Source: an uncultured Agathobacter sp.
GTDB lineage: Bacteria; Bacillota; Clostridia; Lachnospirales; Lachnospiraceae
Assembly: GCA_934359755.1 (NCBI GenBank)
Contig: CAKRLV010000003.1
Coordinates: 1-64,000 of the forward strand
Length of the DNA stretch: 64,000 bases
Direction of reading: 5' to 3'
Notes under the pieces: model-generated
Seen by the model: the letters and a program-made list of their open reading frames with translations, nothing else
Database searches by the model: none
What the model was told of the DNA's origin: nothing
Shown: one piece after another, positions 49,411 through 58,822 of the stretch
How the letters are laid out: each line of letters begins with the position of its first letter
Position numbering within the stretch: position 1 is the stretch's first letter
Translations under genes and position numbers: made by a program

Positions 49411-50316
49411 ATGCAGTATCTGTATACAATGTATAATAGAATAAAAAATATATCATCAATGTACATTACAATGCCGGATGTTAACATAACTGCTGTTGAT
49501 ATTATTGAGATATTAATTATTTCGGTTCTCTTTTATCAGGTGCTTATTTGGATTAAAAATACAAGGGCGTGGAACTTATTTAAGGGAATCATCATGATTC
49601 TGTTGTTTGTACTTCTGGCAGCTATCTTCAGAATGTCAACAATTTTATGGCTGGCAGAAAAGACACTTAATGTTGGTCTTATTGCACTTGTTATAATTTT
49701 TCAGCCTGAGCTTAGAAATGCTTTATCAAATCTCGGAGGCAAAAATATACTTGGCAGTTTCTTTTCGATAGGTAAGAATGATGAGGCTAAGTTTACGGAT
49801 AAGACAATAGATGAACTTATAAAGGCCTGTATTGCAATGGGCAAGGTCAAGACAGGTGCTCTGATAGTTGTGGAAGACGAGATTCAACTTCATGAGTATA
49901 TCAAGACTGGAATAGATGTGGATGCGATTATCACAAGCCAGCTTCTTATCAATATATTTGAGAAGAATACACCATTACATGATGGTGCGGTAATTACAAG
50001 AGGTGATAGAATTGTATCAGCGACATGTTACCTGCCTTTGTCTGATTCGATGACATTAAGTAAAGACCTTGGAACAAGACATCGTGCGGCCGTAGGTGTT
50101 AGTGAGGTTAGCGATTCGGTTACAATAGTTGTCTCTGAGGAGACTGGTAAGATTTCAATGGCCATGAAAGGGCAGATATATCATGATGTAGATACAGATT
50201 TTATGCGCAAGCAGCTTAAGTATCTGCAGAATCGTAATGTTGAAGCTACTGGCATTGAACTACTGAAAAGGAGGTTGAAGAATGGCAAGAAAAATTCTGA
50301 AAGCCTTGACAAATAA
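49411..50316 (+). CDS. cdaA: Diadenylate cyclase CdaA
   Basis: 301 residues. Three N-terminal membrane helices are followed by the DAC domain. The two catalytic motifs are clear: NTPLHDGAVITRGDR (DGA) and LGTRHRAAVGVSE (RHR). It makes cyclic di-AMP from two ATP, an essential second messenger for potassium and osmotic balance and wall homeostasis. The start at 49411 is preceded by AGAGGAGG; the ATG at 49396 lies before that site. It overlaps cdaR by 35 bases, and glmM follows, the conserved Firmicute order. Confidence 0.95.
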   Translation: MQYLYTMYNRIKNISSMYITMPDVNITAVDIIEILIISVLFYQVLIWIKNTRAWNLFKGIIMILLFVLLAAIFRMSTILWLAEKTLNVGLIALVIIFQPELRNALSNLGGKNILGSFFSIGKNDEAKFTDKTIDELIKACIAMGKVKTGALIVVEDEIQLHEYIKTGIDVDAIITSQLLINIFEKNTPLHDGAVITRGDRIVSATCYLPLSDSMTLSKDLGTRHRAAVGVSEVSDSVTIVVSEETGKISMAMKGQIYHDVDTDFMRKQLKYLQNRNVEATGIELLKRRLKNGKKNSESLDK

Positions 50317-51748
50317 TTTTGGATTTAAGATGCTCGCACTATTTTTTGCTTTTATATTGTGGATAGTGGTTTATAATATCGAGGACCCAATAAAGACTAA
50401 GACTTTTACTACAACAGTTACAATAGAAAATGCATCAGCTGTTACAAAAGACATGAATAAATGGTATGAAGTGGTTGATGGAACTAATCAGGTTAATTTC
50501 TCAGTGTCAGCAAAGAGAAGTGTGCTTGAGAAACTTGATGATACTGATTTTACTGCTACAGCAGATTTTAATAATATCGTCCTAAGTTCTAATGGAAAAA
50601 AGGGCAGCGTTCATGTTGATGTGACATGCAATAAGGCAGTATATAGCAATTCACTAAATTATAATGGCAAAATAAAAGACCTTGAATTATCCCTTGAAGG
50701 TCTGATGAAACAGCCGTTTAAAGTAATTGCCAATACATCAGGAATTGTGGCTGATGGATATGCACTCGGCGATGTTAAGGTTACTAATTCGCAGCTTATA
50801 ACTGTATCAGGACCTGAATCGATAGTAAGCAAAATCGAGAAAATTGTGGCAACTATCAATGTAAGCGGAATGTATGAGGAGATAACAGACAACAATATTA
50901 TTCCGATACTATATGATAAGAATGGCAAGGAGATTTCTACGACAAGGCTTACCTTAAGCAGTAATACAGTTTCTATTACAGCACAGATTCTTGGAACTAA
51001 AGAAGTTCCGATTAACTTCAGCACAACAGGCGAGCCAGCTGGCGACAGTGAAATCGTATCTGTTACAGGAAGTGCTTCAAGTGTACTCGTGAAGGGAAGC
51101 GCGGCAGCCCTTAATGCTTTATCAAGCATTGATGTATCTGGAGATTTACTTGATGTGACAAATGCGACAGAAGATCTGACAACTGCAATTGATATTACAG
51201 AGTTTCTGCCAGAAGGAATTACGCTGGTCAATGCGGAGGATGCGAGCATCACTGTTACAGTGAAGATTAAAACGATAAGTGATCGTACAATTAATATCAG
51301 CACTGATAATATCTCGGTCGTTGGTCTGAATAAGAATTATGACCTTAAGTTTGAATCGGCGGTATTTAGTGTGACTGTTACAGGTTCAGACGAAGACTTG
51401 TCGGCACTTACAGCTGATAAGATCAAAGGTACAATAGACGTATCGTCGCTTTCAGAGGGCACACATACAGTAAATGTAACGATTAAGCTGGATGAGAATA
51501 AATACACATACAGTACTGCGGCTGTGAGAGTTACAATAAGCAAAAAGACTGACGATTCTAATGAGTCAGATTCAAATAATGACGGCGACAGCAATGACAG
51601 CGACGCTAACAATAGTGATAACAATAACGCTAACAATGACAATAACAATAACAATAATGATTCTTCAGAAGCTGATTCAGAGGATACATCAGTGGATGGA
51701 AATATAACTGACGATGCAGCACAAAAGGACAGCGAAGAGCAGGAATAA
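50282..51748 (+). CDS. cdaR: CdaR/YbbR-domain regulator of CdaA
   Basis: 488 residues. One N-terminal membrane anchor (FGFKMLALFFAFILWIVVYNI) is followed by about four extracellular YbbR beta-domains and an unusually long, disordered tail of ~65 residues rich in Asn, Asp and Ser (NNANNDNNNNNNDSSE). CdaR modulates the cyclase from outside the membrane. The tail is longer than in typical homologues by memory. AGGAGG precedes the ATG, inside the end of cdaA. Confidence 0.92.
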   Translation: MARKILKALTNNFGFKMLALFFAFILWIVVYNIEDPIKTKTFTTTVTIENASAVTKDMNKWYEVVDGTNQVNFSVSAKRSVLEKLDDTDFTATADFNNIVLSSNGKKGSVHVDVTCNKAVYSNSLNYNGKIKDLELSLEGLMKQPFKVIANTSGIVADGYALGDVKVTNSQLITVSGPESIVSKIEKIVATINVSGMYEEITDNNIIPILYDKNGKEISTTRLTLSSNTVSITAQILGTKEVPINFSTTGEPAGDSEIVSVTGSASSVLVKGSAAALNALSSIDVSGDLLDVTNATEDLTTAIDITEFLPEGITLVNAEDASITVTVKIKTISDRTINISTDNISVVGLNKNYDLKFESAVFSVTVTGSDEDLSALTADKIKGTIDVSSLSEGTHTVNVTIKLDENKYTYSTAAVRVTISKKTDDSNESDSNNDGDSNDSDANNSDNNNANNDNNNNNNDSSEADSEDTSVDGNITDDAAQKDSEEQE

Positions 51749-51769
51749 GAACAGATAGGAGATTTTTAA

Positions 51770-53119
51770 ATGGCTAGAATGTTTGGTACAGATGGAGTTC
51801 GAGGTGTAGCTGGAACAGAGCTTACAATTGAACTTGCGATGAAACTAGGTCAGGCAGGTGCATATGTACTTACCAAAGAACAGTCACACCAGCCAACTAT
51901 TATAGTAGGTTGTGATACAAGAATTTCAGGGGGAATGCTAGCTAATGCGCTAATGGCAGGTATTTGTTCAGTAGGGGCTAATGCGATATATGTAGGAGTA
52001 GCACCTACACCAGCGATTGCATATCTTACAAGGAAGCACAAGGTGGATGCGGGAGTTGTTATTTCGGCATCACACAATCCAATGGAGTTTAATGGAATTA
52101 AATTCTTTAATGGTGAGGGATATAAACTATCAGACAGCTTAGAGGATGAGATAGAGGCACTTATTAAGAACGATATGGATGACATAGTTTTTCCTATCGG
52201 TCCTGGTATTGGAAGAATTGATTATAGATTTGATATCGTAGATGAATATATCAAATTCGAGGAGAAGACAGTTCCTGTGGATTTATCGGGACTGAAAATC
52301 GTAGTAGATTGTGCAGAGGGCGCAAGCTTTTACACATCTGTTAAGACACTTACAGATCTGGGAGCTGAGCTTATAGCTATACATACAGAACCAGATGGAA
52401 CAAATATCAATGCAAACTGTGGCTCGACACATATGGGAGAGCTAAAGGCGAGAGTTGTTTCAGAAAAAGCAGATATAGGAATTGCCTTTGATGGTGATGC
52501 GGATAGAATGCTTGCTGTTGATGAGAATGGTAAACTGGTTGATGGTGATGAGATTATGGCAATATGTGCTAATTATCTTAAGGAAAAAGGAAAGCTTGCC
52601 AAAGACACAGTTGTGGTAACAGTTATGACAAATCTTGGTTTTTCGCTTATGGGAGATAAACAGGGAATTAATATCGAGAAAACCAAAGTCGGAGACAGAT
52701 ATGTTCTGGAGAATATGCGTGAGAACGGATATAATCTTGGGGGAGAGCAGTCTGGACATGTCATTTTCCTTGATGACAACACAACAGGTGATGGACTTTT
52801 GAGCGCACTTCATTTACTACAGGTAATGGTTGATACCGGCAGGCCTTTGTCAGAACTTGCATCCATTATGGAAGTACTGCCACAGGCACTTGTAAATGCG
52901 AAGGTTCCAAATCACAAGAAAGAAAGCTACATGGAGTATTCAGAGATAGCAGAAGCGATTGCGGAATTAGAGAAGAAATTCGCAGGAGAAGGAAGAGTAT
53001 TAATAAGACCATCTGGTACAGAGCCGCTCGTAAGAGTTATGATTGAAGGCAAGGATCAGAAGGTGATTGATGAGGATGCAAAAAAGCTTGCAGAACTTAT
53101 CACAAAGGTAATGCTATAG
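51770..53119 (+). CDS. glmM: Phosphoglucosamine mutase
   Basis: 449 residues. It interconverts glucosamine-6-phosphate and glucosamine-1-phosphate for UDP-GlcNAc and peptidoglycan. The active-site serine is Ser101 in ISASHNP; metal loop DGDADR and sugar-binding GGEQSGH follow, with the phosphate-binding RPSGTEPLVRV at the C-terminus. GlmM inhibits CdaA in other Firmicutes, consistent with the shared operon. AGGAG precedes the ATG. Confidence 0.97.
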   Translation: MARMFGTDGVRGVAGTELTIELAMKLGQAGAYVLTKEQSHQPTIIVGCDTRISGGMLANALMAGICSVGANAIYVGVAPTPAIAYLTRKHKVDAGVVISASHNPMEFNGIKFFNGEGYKLSDSLEDEIEALIKNDMDDIVFPIGPGIGRIDYRFDIVDEYIKFEEKTVPVDLSGLKIVVDCAEGASFYTSVKTLTDLGAELIAIHTEPDGTNINANCGSTHMGELKARVVSEKADIGIAFDGDADRMLAVDENGKLVDGDEIMAICANYLKEKGKLAKDTVVVTVMTNLGFSLMGDKQGINIEKTKVGDRYVLENMRENGYNLGGEQSGHVIFLDDNTTGDGLLSALHLLQVMVDTGRPLSELASIMEVLPQALVNAKVPNHKKESYMEYSEIAEAIAELEKKFAGEGRVLIRPSGTEPLVRVMIEGKDQKVIDEDAKKLAELITKVML

Positions 53120-53130
53120 GGGGGACTGAT

Positions 53131-53397
53131 ATGGTTTCAGAAAGTGTTAAAATTATTAATCCGACAGGATTACATCTACGCCCGGCAGGTAACCTGTGCA
53201 GAGAGGCGATGAAATACAAAAGTAAAATTACATTTGACTATGATGGCAATATTGCAAATGCAAAAAGCGTGCTAAGTGTATTAGGAGCATGCATAAAATC
53301 AGGAGACAAAATCACTTTAATATGTGAAGGTGAAGATGAAGAGGAAGCTCTTCATGAATTGATTAAGTACATAAAAGATGGACTTGGTGAAGGTTAG
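53131..53397 (+). CDS. ptsH: HPr-family phosphocarrier protein
   Basis: 88 residues, HPr size. His15 in PTGLHLRPAG is the site phosphorylated by enzyme I, and Ser46 in NAKSVLSVLG matches the regulatory serine of Gram-positive HPr kinase. No ptsI is adjacent. It could be general HPr or a dedicated regulatory copy such as Crh; His15 favours true phosphotransfer. GGGGGG lies before the ATG, 11 bases after glmM, so it is in the same operon. Confidence 0.9.
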   Translation: MVSESVKIINPTGLHLRPAGNLCREAMKYKSKITFDYDGNIANAKSVLSVLGACIKSGDKITLICEGEDEEEALHELIKYIKDGLGEG

Positions 53398-53440
53398 GTC
53401 TGTATTATGCAAATACGAATAATAGTAGGAGAAATGAGAA

Positions 53441-55120
53441 ATGCTTAATTATAAGAGATACAAAAAAAATCCAGTATTGCACTATCCGGAGAGACAGTGG
53501 CCAGACAAAGAAATTGAGAAGGCACCGATATGGTGTTCAGTAGACTTAAGAGATGGAAATCAGGCTTTGATTGAGCCTATGAATGTTGAAGAGAAAGTTG
53601 AGATGTTTAATCTCTTACTCAAGCTTGGATTCAAGGAGATTGAGATTGGTTTCCCGGCAGCATCACAGATAGAATTTGATTTCTTAAGAAAACTTGTTGA
53701 TGAGAATATGATTCCTGATGATGTAAAGGTTCAGGTACTTTCACAGTGTCGTCAGGAACTTATTGACCGTACATTTGAAGCAATTCAGGGAATTAAGAAT
53801 GTAGTATTTCATATTTACAATTCTACATCTACATTACAGCGTGATGTAGTGTTCCATAAGGACAAGAAAGAGATAATCGATATCGCTGTAGCTGGAACTA
53901 ATATGGTGAAAGAGGGCATGAAGAACTATGATGGTAATCTTCAGCTTGAGTATTCGCCAGAGAGTTTTACAGGAACAGAGGTAGATTTCGCACTCGAGAT
54001 ATGTACAGCAGTTCAGGATACATGGGATCATGCCAATGACAATCCAATTATTTTCAATCTTCCAGCAACAGTAGAGATGAATACACCAAATGTATACGCT
54101 GATCAAATTGAGTGGATGAGCACACATTTCAAGGAAAGAGAGAATATCATACTCAGCGTACATCCTCATAATGACAGAGGAACTGGTGTTGCTATTACAG
54201 AACTTGCACTTTTAGCAGGAGCAGACAGAGTAGAGGGAACTCTTCTTGGTAATGGTGAGAGAACCGGTAATGTAGATATTCTTACTGTTGCATACAACAT
54301 GTTTTCTCAGGGAATTAACCCAGAACTTGATATTGAGAATGTCAAAGAAATCGTTGAAGTATATGAGAGATGCTGTAAGATGAAAGTAGATATGAGACAT
54401 CCATATGCTGGTAAGCTTGTATTTACAGCGTTCTCTGGTTCACATCAGGATGCTATCAATAAGGGTGAGCAGGCTCTTAAAGAGAGAGGCTCACAGATCT
54501 GGGAGGTTCCATATCTTCCAATTGACCCTGCTGATATTGGCAGAGAGTATGAGCCAGTTGTCAGAATTAACAGCCAGTCCGGAAAGGGCGGAGTTGCATT
54601 TGTAATGAGCAATGTCTATGGATACAAGATTCCAAAGGCAATGCAAAGAGAATTTGCAGATGTAATTCAGACTATCTCTGAAAAAGAAGGTGGAGAAGTT
54701 GAGCCAGCCCGTATATGGGAAGCTTTCCAGGAAGAATATCTCTCAAAGAAGACACCATACGAACTTAAATTTATTGGATTTACAGTTGAGAAGGCATGGG
54801 AAGGTTCAGAGGATGAGGACAAATCAATTGCGTTACTTGATTTTGCATATAATGGCAAGGACTTACATTCAGAGGCAATTGGCGATGGTCCAATCAATGC
54901 TGTAAAGAATGCACTCTATAAGTGTATTCCGGATTTAGACTTTACAGTATTAGGATATGATGAGCATGCTCTTTCAGAAGGTTCAACAGCTAAAGCTGCT
55001 GCATATATCCAGATGAGAGATAATAAGACTGGCAAAGTTACGTTTGGAGTAGGCGTAAGCTCAAGTATCACAAGGGCTTCTATCAGAGGTATGTTCTCTG
55101 CGCTTAACAGATTAGCTTAA
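53441..55120 (+). CDS. leuA: 2-isopropylmalate synthase
   Basis: 559 residues. It condenses acetyl-CoA with 2-oxoisovalerate, the first step of leucine synthesis. The TIM-barrel motifs are CSVDLRDGNQAL, GFKEIEIGFPAASQIEFDF and VHPHNDRGTGVA; residues ~430-559 form the LeuA leucine-binding domain (FGVGVSSSITRASIRGMFSAL). This is the longer type II form. AGTAGGAGAAA precedes the ATG. No T-box or leader peptide was seen in the 43-base gap, so it may be read from upstream promoters. Confidence 0.95.
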   Translation: MLNYKRYKKNPVLHYPERQWPDKEIEKAPIWCSVDLRDGNQALIEPMNVEEKVEMFNLLLKLGFKEIEIGFPAASQIEFDFLRKLVDENMIPDDVKVQVLSQCRQELIDRTFEAIQGIKNVVFHIYNSTSTLQRDVVFHKDKKEIIDIAVAGTNMVKEGMKNYDGNLQLEYSPESFTGTEVDFALEICTAVQDTWDHANDNPIIFNLPATVEMNTPNVYADQIEWMSTHFKERENIILSVHPHNDRGTGVAITELALLAGADRVEGTLLGNGERTGNVDILTVAYNMFSQGINPELDIENVKEIVEVYERCCKMKVDMRHPYAGKLVFTAFSGSHQDAINKGEQALKERGSQIWEVPYLPIDPADIGREYEPVVRINSQSGKGGVAFVMSNVYGYKIPKAMQREFADVIQTISEKEGGEVEPARIWEAFQEEYLSKKTPYELKFIGFTVEKAWEGSEDEDKSIALLDFAYNGKDLHSEAIGDGPINAVKNALYKCIPDLDFTVLGYDEHALSEGSTAKAAAYIQMRDNKTGKVTFGVGVSSSITRASIRGMFSALNRLA

Positions 55121-55134
55121 AGGTAGGAAATTAC

Positions 55135-56499
55135 ATGAGAGAACAGTATAAACATTTACTTAATTTTACTGCGAATCTTATAACAGTAATATTTGATGCG
55201 TACCTGTTTGGAAGAGTCTGGTATTATTACTATGCCAGACTTACCATGGAAAGTGGTGATATTTCAAGGTATTTCCGAAGAGGCAACTGGGCTGTAATCG
55301 GAATGTATATACTTATCATATTTTTCTTTACAAAAGTTTTTGGTGGATATAAGATTGGTTACATGCGTGTAGGCGACATAATTCTTTCCAATATATTAGC
55401 TATTATACTTGGCAATATAGTTGCATTTGTGGAGTTGTGTCTTATATGCCGTGCATATGTAAATGCTGGACCACTTATTGGAGTTTTGATAGTAGAGAGT
55501 ATTTTTATTGTAATATGGAATCTGCTTGTCAGGGCGGCGTATAAGCGGCTATATCCACCGAGACAGATGCTTCTGATATATGGTGAATATCCACCAGATG
55601 ACCTTATTGTAAAGATAAATACAAGAAAAGATAAGTATGATATCTGTGGTACAGTAAGCTGTATGATTCCAAGGGACAAGCTTTATAAGAAAATAGATAA
55701 TTATAAAGCGGTTGTTTTGTGTGACCTTCCGGCTGAGGATAGAAATGATATACAAAAATATTGTTTTGAAAGCAGCATCAGGACATATGTCACACCTAAG
55801 ATTACAGACATAATGTTCCGGGGAGCGGATGATATACATCTTTTTGATACACCTTTGTATCTTTTAAGAAACCAGGGATTGTCAATTGACCAGAGATTTT
55901 TCAAGAGAACAATGGACATCATCATTTCGCTTATTGGAATTATAATTGCATCGCCATTTATGCTGGTAATTGCAATTGCAATAAAGGCTTATGATAGAGG
56001 ACCGATATTGTATACACAGGAGAGGCTTACAAGAGACGGACGTCCGTTTAAGATATACAAATTCAGAAGTATGACTACCAGGTCGGAAGATAAAGGTGCC
56101 AGACTTTGCGCGAAGGATGATGCAAGGGTAACTCCTGTTGGTAACATTATAAGGAACATTCATTTTGATGAACTACCACAGCTTTTTAATATTCTGACTG
56201 GTGATATGTCGGTTGTTGGTCCAAGACCGGAGCGTCAGGTTATTGCAGAAAAATATATGGAACAGATCCCTGAATTTGCTTTCAGAACAAAGGTAAAAGC
56301 AGGACTTACAGGATATGCACAGGTATGGGGCAAATACAATACAACCCCATATGATAAGCTGAAGATGGATATCACTTATATAGAGAATTATTCATTATGG
56401 CTTGATATTAAGTTAATACTTCTCACATTCAAGATATTGTTTGTGAAGGAAAACACTGAGGGTGTTGATGAGACTCAGACAACAGCACTCAAGAAATAA
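55135..56499 (+). CDS. Polyprenyl glycosylphosphotransferase (initiating sugar transferase)
   Basis: 454 residues. Four N-terminal membrane helices and a CoA-binding-like middle domain are followed by the catalytic domain: KRTMDIIISLIGIIIASPFM, YTQERLTRDGRPFKIYKFRSM, FDELPQLFNILTGDMSVVGPRPE and GLTGYAQVWGKYN. It moves a sugar-1-phosphate onto undecaprenyl phosphate at the inner membrane face, starting a repeat unit. It opens the envelope-polymer cluster, 14 bases after leuA. The sugar is not predictable; WcaJ/RfbP relatives use glucose or galactose. Confidence 0.93.
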   Translation: MREQYKHLLNFTANLITVIFDAYLFGRVWYYYYARLTMESGDISRYFRRGNWAVIGMYILIIFFFTKVFGGYKIGYMRVGDIILSNILAIILGNIVAFVELCLICRAYVNAGPLIGVLIVESIFIVIWNLLVRAAYKRLYPPRQMLLIYGEYPPDDLIVKINTRKDKYDICGTVSCMIPRDKLYKKIDNYKAVVLCDLPAEDRNDIQKYCFESSIRTYVTPKITDIMFRGADDIHLFDTPLYLLRNQGLSIDQRFFKRTMDIIISLIGIIIASPFMLVIAIAIKAYDRGPILYTQERLTRDGRPFKIYKFRSMTTRSEDKGARLCAKDDARVTPVGNIIRNIHFDELPQLFNILTGDMSVVGPRPERQVIAEKYMEQIPEFAFRTKVKAGLTGYAQVWGKYNTTPYDKLKMDITYIENYSLWLDIKLILLTFKILFVKENTEGVDETQTTALKK

Positions 56500-56513
56500 C
56501 AGGAGGCGCATGT

Positions 56514-57260
56514 ATGGGCGAGATGGTATCAATCATAACCCCTATGTATAACGCACAGAAGTATATAGCTGATACTATGGATTCAGTGCTGGCGCAGACA
56601 TATCAGAATTGGGAAATGATAATAATGGATGACTGTTCGACGGATGGTGGTCCAGATATTGTAAAAGAGTATTCAGCGAAAGATTCCAGAATAAGATATT
56701 TTAGGAATGAAAGGAATCAGGGTGTCTCAAAGACCAGGAATGCAGCAATGCAAAAAGCAAGTGGAAGATATCTTGCATTTTTGGACAGTGATGACCTTTG
56801 GGATGCGGATAAGCTGAATGTCCAGATTAAGTTCATGAGAGAAAATGATGCACATTTTACATGTACAGGATGCCGCATTATTGATGAAGATGGACAACCT
56901 ACAGGACAGGTAAGACATATTCCGGCTAAAAAAGACTATAGTCAGATGCTGAAAGGAAATTCGGCAGCGTGTCTGACTGTAGTGATAGATCGTAAATATA
57001 TACAGGATCCGCTTATGCCGGATATTCCTCATGAGGATTATGCCGCGTGGCTTAACGCTATTAAGGATGGAGAATACGTGTATGGAATAGATGAGGTTCT
57101 TGCAAGTTACAGAGTCAATCAGAACTCTGTCAGCGGGAATAAGGTAAGAGCTGCACTATGGACGTGGAATATTTACAGAGATTATTTACACATTCCGCTT
57201 TTTAAATCAATTTATTATTTTGTGTGTTATGCATGGAATGCAGTAGCAAAGCGGATATAG
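56514..57260 (+). CDS. Glycosyltransferase family 2
   Basis: 248 residues. GT-A fold: VSIITPMYNAQKYIADTMDSVL, MDDCSTDGGPDIV, NQGVSKTRNAAMQKASGRYLAFLDSDD with the metal-binding DxD (DSDD) near residue 100. It adds a second sugar to the lipid-linked unit in the cytoplasm. AGGAGGCG precedes the ATG. The C-terminus carries a hydrophobic segment (IPLFKSIYYFVCYAW) that may hold it to the membrane. The donor is unknown. Confidence 0.92.
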   Translation: MGEMVSIITPMYNAQKYIADTMDSVLAQTYQNWEMIIMDDCSTDGGPDIVKEYSAKDSRIRYFRNERNQGVSKTRNAAMQKASGRYLAFLDSDDLWDADKLNVQIKFMRENDAHFTCTGCRIIDEDGQPTGQVRHIPAKKDYSQMLKGNSAACLTVVIDRKYIQDPLMPDIPHEDYAAWLNAIKDGEYVYGIDEVLASYRVNQNSVSGNKVRAALWTWNIYRDYLHIPLFKSIYYFVCYAWNAVAKRI

Positions 57261-57270
57261 GAGAACATTT

Positions 57271-58044
57271 ATGAATTATATCAACAATTTTAACAAGTAC
57301 AAATTCCTGTTGGGGGAACTTGTAAAAAAAGGTATTCGACTTAAGTACAGAAGATCGTATTTAGGAATTGTATGGTCACTTATAGAACCTATTTTGACAA
57401 CAATAGTTCTTGTAATTGTGTTTGGTACACTTTTTCAGAACAAGGATCCAATGTTTCCACTATATATCATTATTGGTAGATTGATATACTCTTCATTTTC
57501 AAGTGGAACAAAGGCAGCGTCGAAATCAATAAGAGCGAACGCATCAATGATTAAGAAGGTATATGTACCGAAATACCTATATCCGGTTTCCAGTGTATTG
57601 TTTAATTTTATTATTTTTGCAATTTCACTTATAGTAGTAGTTTTAGTAGATATATATTGTAAAGTTGTTCCTACGTATCATATACTTATGTTTATTCCAG
57701 GAATAATATTACTGCTTATTCTTACATTAGGAGTGGGATTTATACTTGCTACTCTCAATGTATTTTTCAGGGATATTGAGTATTTATGGAATGTTATTCT
57801 GATGATAATAATGTATATGTGCGCAATTTTCTATCCGGCAGAGAGACTTTTGAAGAGTGGATACTCATGGATTCTTAAGATAAATCCACTTTATCATATC
57901 ATTACAATATGCAGAAATGCGGTGATGGGAAAGCCTGTTGATGTAGATGGACTTATATATACAATAGTATTTTGTTTTATGAGTCTGATAATTGGATTTG
58001 TATTTTTTAGGAAGAATCAGGATAAATTTATTCTTCATATTTAG
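57271..58044 (+). CDS. Polysaccharide/teichoic-acid ABC exporter permease (TagG type)
   Basis: 257 residues, ABC-2 membrane fold. The start (LLGELVKKGIRLKYRRSYLGIVWSLIEPI) is diagnostic of TagG/RfbA-type permeases, and six helices follow. It passes the finished undecaprenyl-linked polymer across the membrane with its ATPase, encoded ten bases on. AGGAGAA precedes the ATG. Confidence 0.92.
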   Translation: MNYINNFNKYKFLLGELVKKGIRLKYRRSYLGIVWSLIEPILTTIVLVIVFGTLFQNKDPMFPLYIIIGRLIYSSFSSGTKAASKSIRANASMIKKVYVPKYLYPVSSVLFNFIIFAISLIVVVLVDIYCKVVPTYHILMFIPGIILLLILTLGVGFILATLNVFFRDIEYLWNVILMIIMYMCAIFYPAERLLKSGYSWILKINPLYHIITICRNAVMGKPVDVDGLIYTIVFCFMSLIIGFVFFRKNQDKFILHI

Positions 58045-58053
58045 AGGTGTAAA

Positions 58054-58797
58054 ATGGCAAAAAACGATATTGCGATAAAAGTTGAAGATGTAAGCATAAA
58101 GTTCAATCTGAGTCAGGAAAAGCTAGACTCATTAAAAGAATACGTACTTAAGTTGTTTCATGGAAAAGTAAAATACGACGAGTTCTGGGCATTACAGGAT
58201 GTAAGTTTTGAACTTAAAAAGGGAGAAAGACTAGGTATTCTTGGTCTTAATGGAGCTGGAAAGAGTACTCTCCTTAAGGTAATTGCAGGTGTTTATAAAG
58301 CTACAACAGGAACTGTTGAGAGACATGGCGTAATAGCACCATTGCTTGAGCTGGGAGCTGGATTTGATATGCAATATACAGCCCGTGAGAACATATATTT
58401 ATATGGAGCTGTGCTTGGCTATAGCAGAGAATTCATAGAAGAAAAATTTGACGAGATAATTGAGTTTGCGGAACTTCAGAAGTTCGTAGATGTTCCACTT
58501 AAGAATTATTCTTCAGGTATGAAGTCAAGACTTGGCTTTGCGATATGTACAGCGGTACAGCCGGATATTCTCATTCTTGATGAGGTTCTTTCTGTAGGAG
58601 ATGCCAAGTTCAAGAAGAAGAGTGAGAAGCGAGTGACAAATATGTTTGATGATGGTGTTACAGTACTTTTTGTATCACATTCACTTGAACAGGTTAAGAG
58701 ATTGTGTAATAAAGCTATTATTCTTGATCACGGAAAGATGATAGCATATGGCGACATTAATGAGGTTGCTCCAATATATGAAAAGATGATAGAGTAA
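58054..58797 (+). CDS. Polysaccharide/teichoic-acid ABC exporter ATPase (TagH type)
   Basis: 247 residues. Walker A GLNGAGKSTL, the family motif ELGAGFDMQYTARENIYLYGA, signature YSSGMKSRLGFAI, Walker B PDILILDEVLSVGD and H-loop VSHS are present. It lacks the C-terminal carbohydrate-binding extension found in some O-antigen exporters, so substrate choice likely lies in the permease or polymer. AGAGGTG precedes the ATG. Confidence 0.94.
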   Translation: MAKNDIAIKVEDVSIKFNLSQEKLDSLKEYVLKLFHGKVKYDEFWALQDVSFELKKGERLGILGLNGAGKSTLLKVIAGVYKATTGTVERHGVIAPLLELGAGFDMQYTARENIYLYGAVLGYSREFIEEKFDEIIEFAELQKFVDVPLKNYSSGMKSRLGFAICTAVQPDILILDEVLSVGDAKFKKKSEKRVTNMFDDGVTVLFVSHSLEQVKRLCNKAIILDHGKMIAYGDINEVAPIYEKMIE

Positions 58798-58822
58798 GAC
58801 TCTGTCGATGAGGTTGTTTGAA

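Noticed and set aside
53398..53440. T-box or leucine leader before leuA.
   Set aside because: The gap is only 43 bases and holds just a ribosome site.
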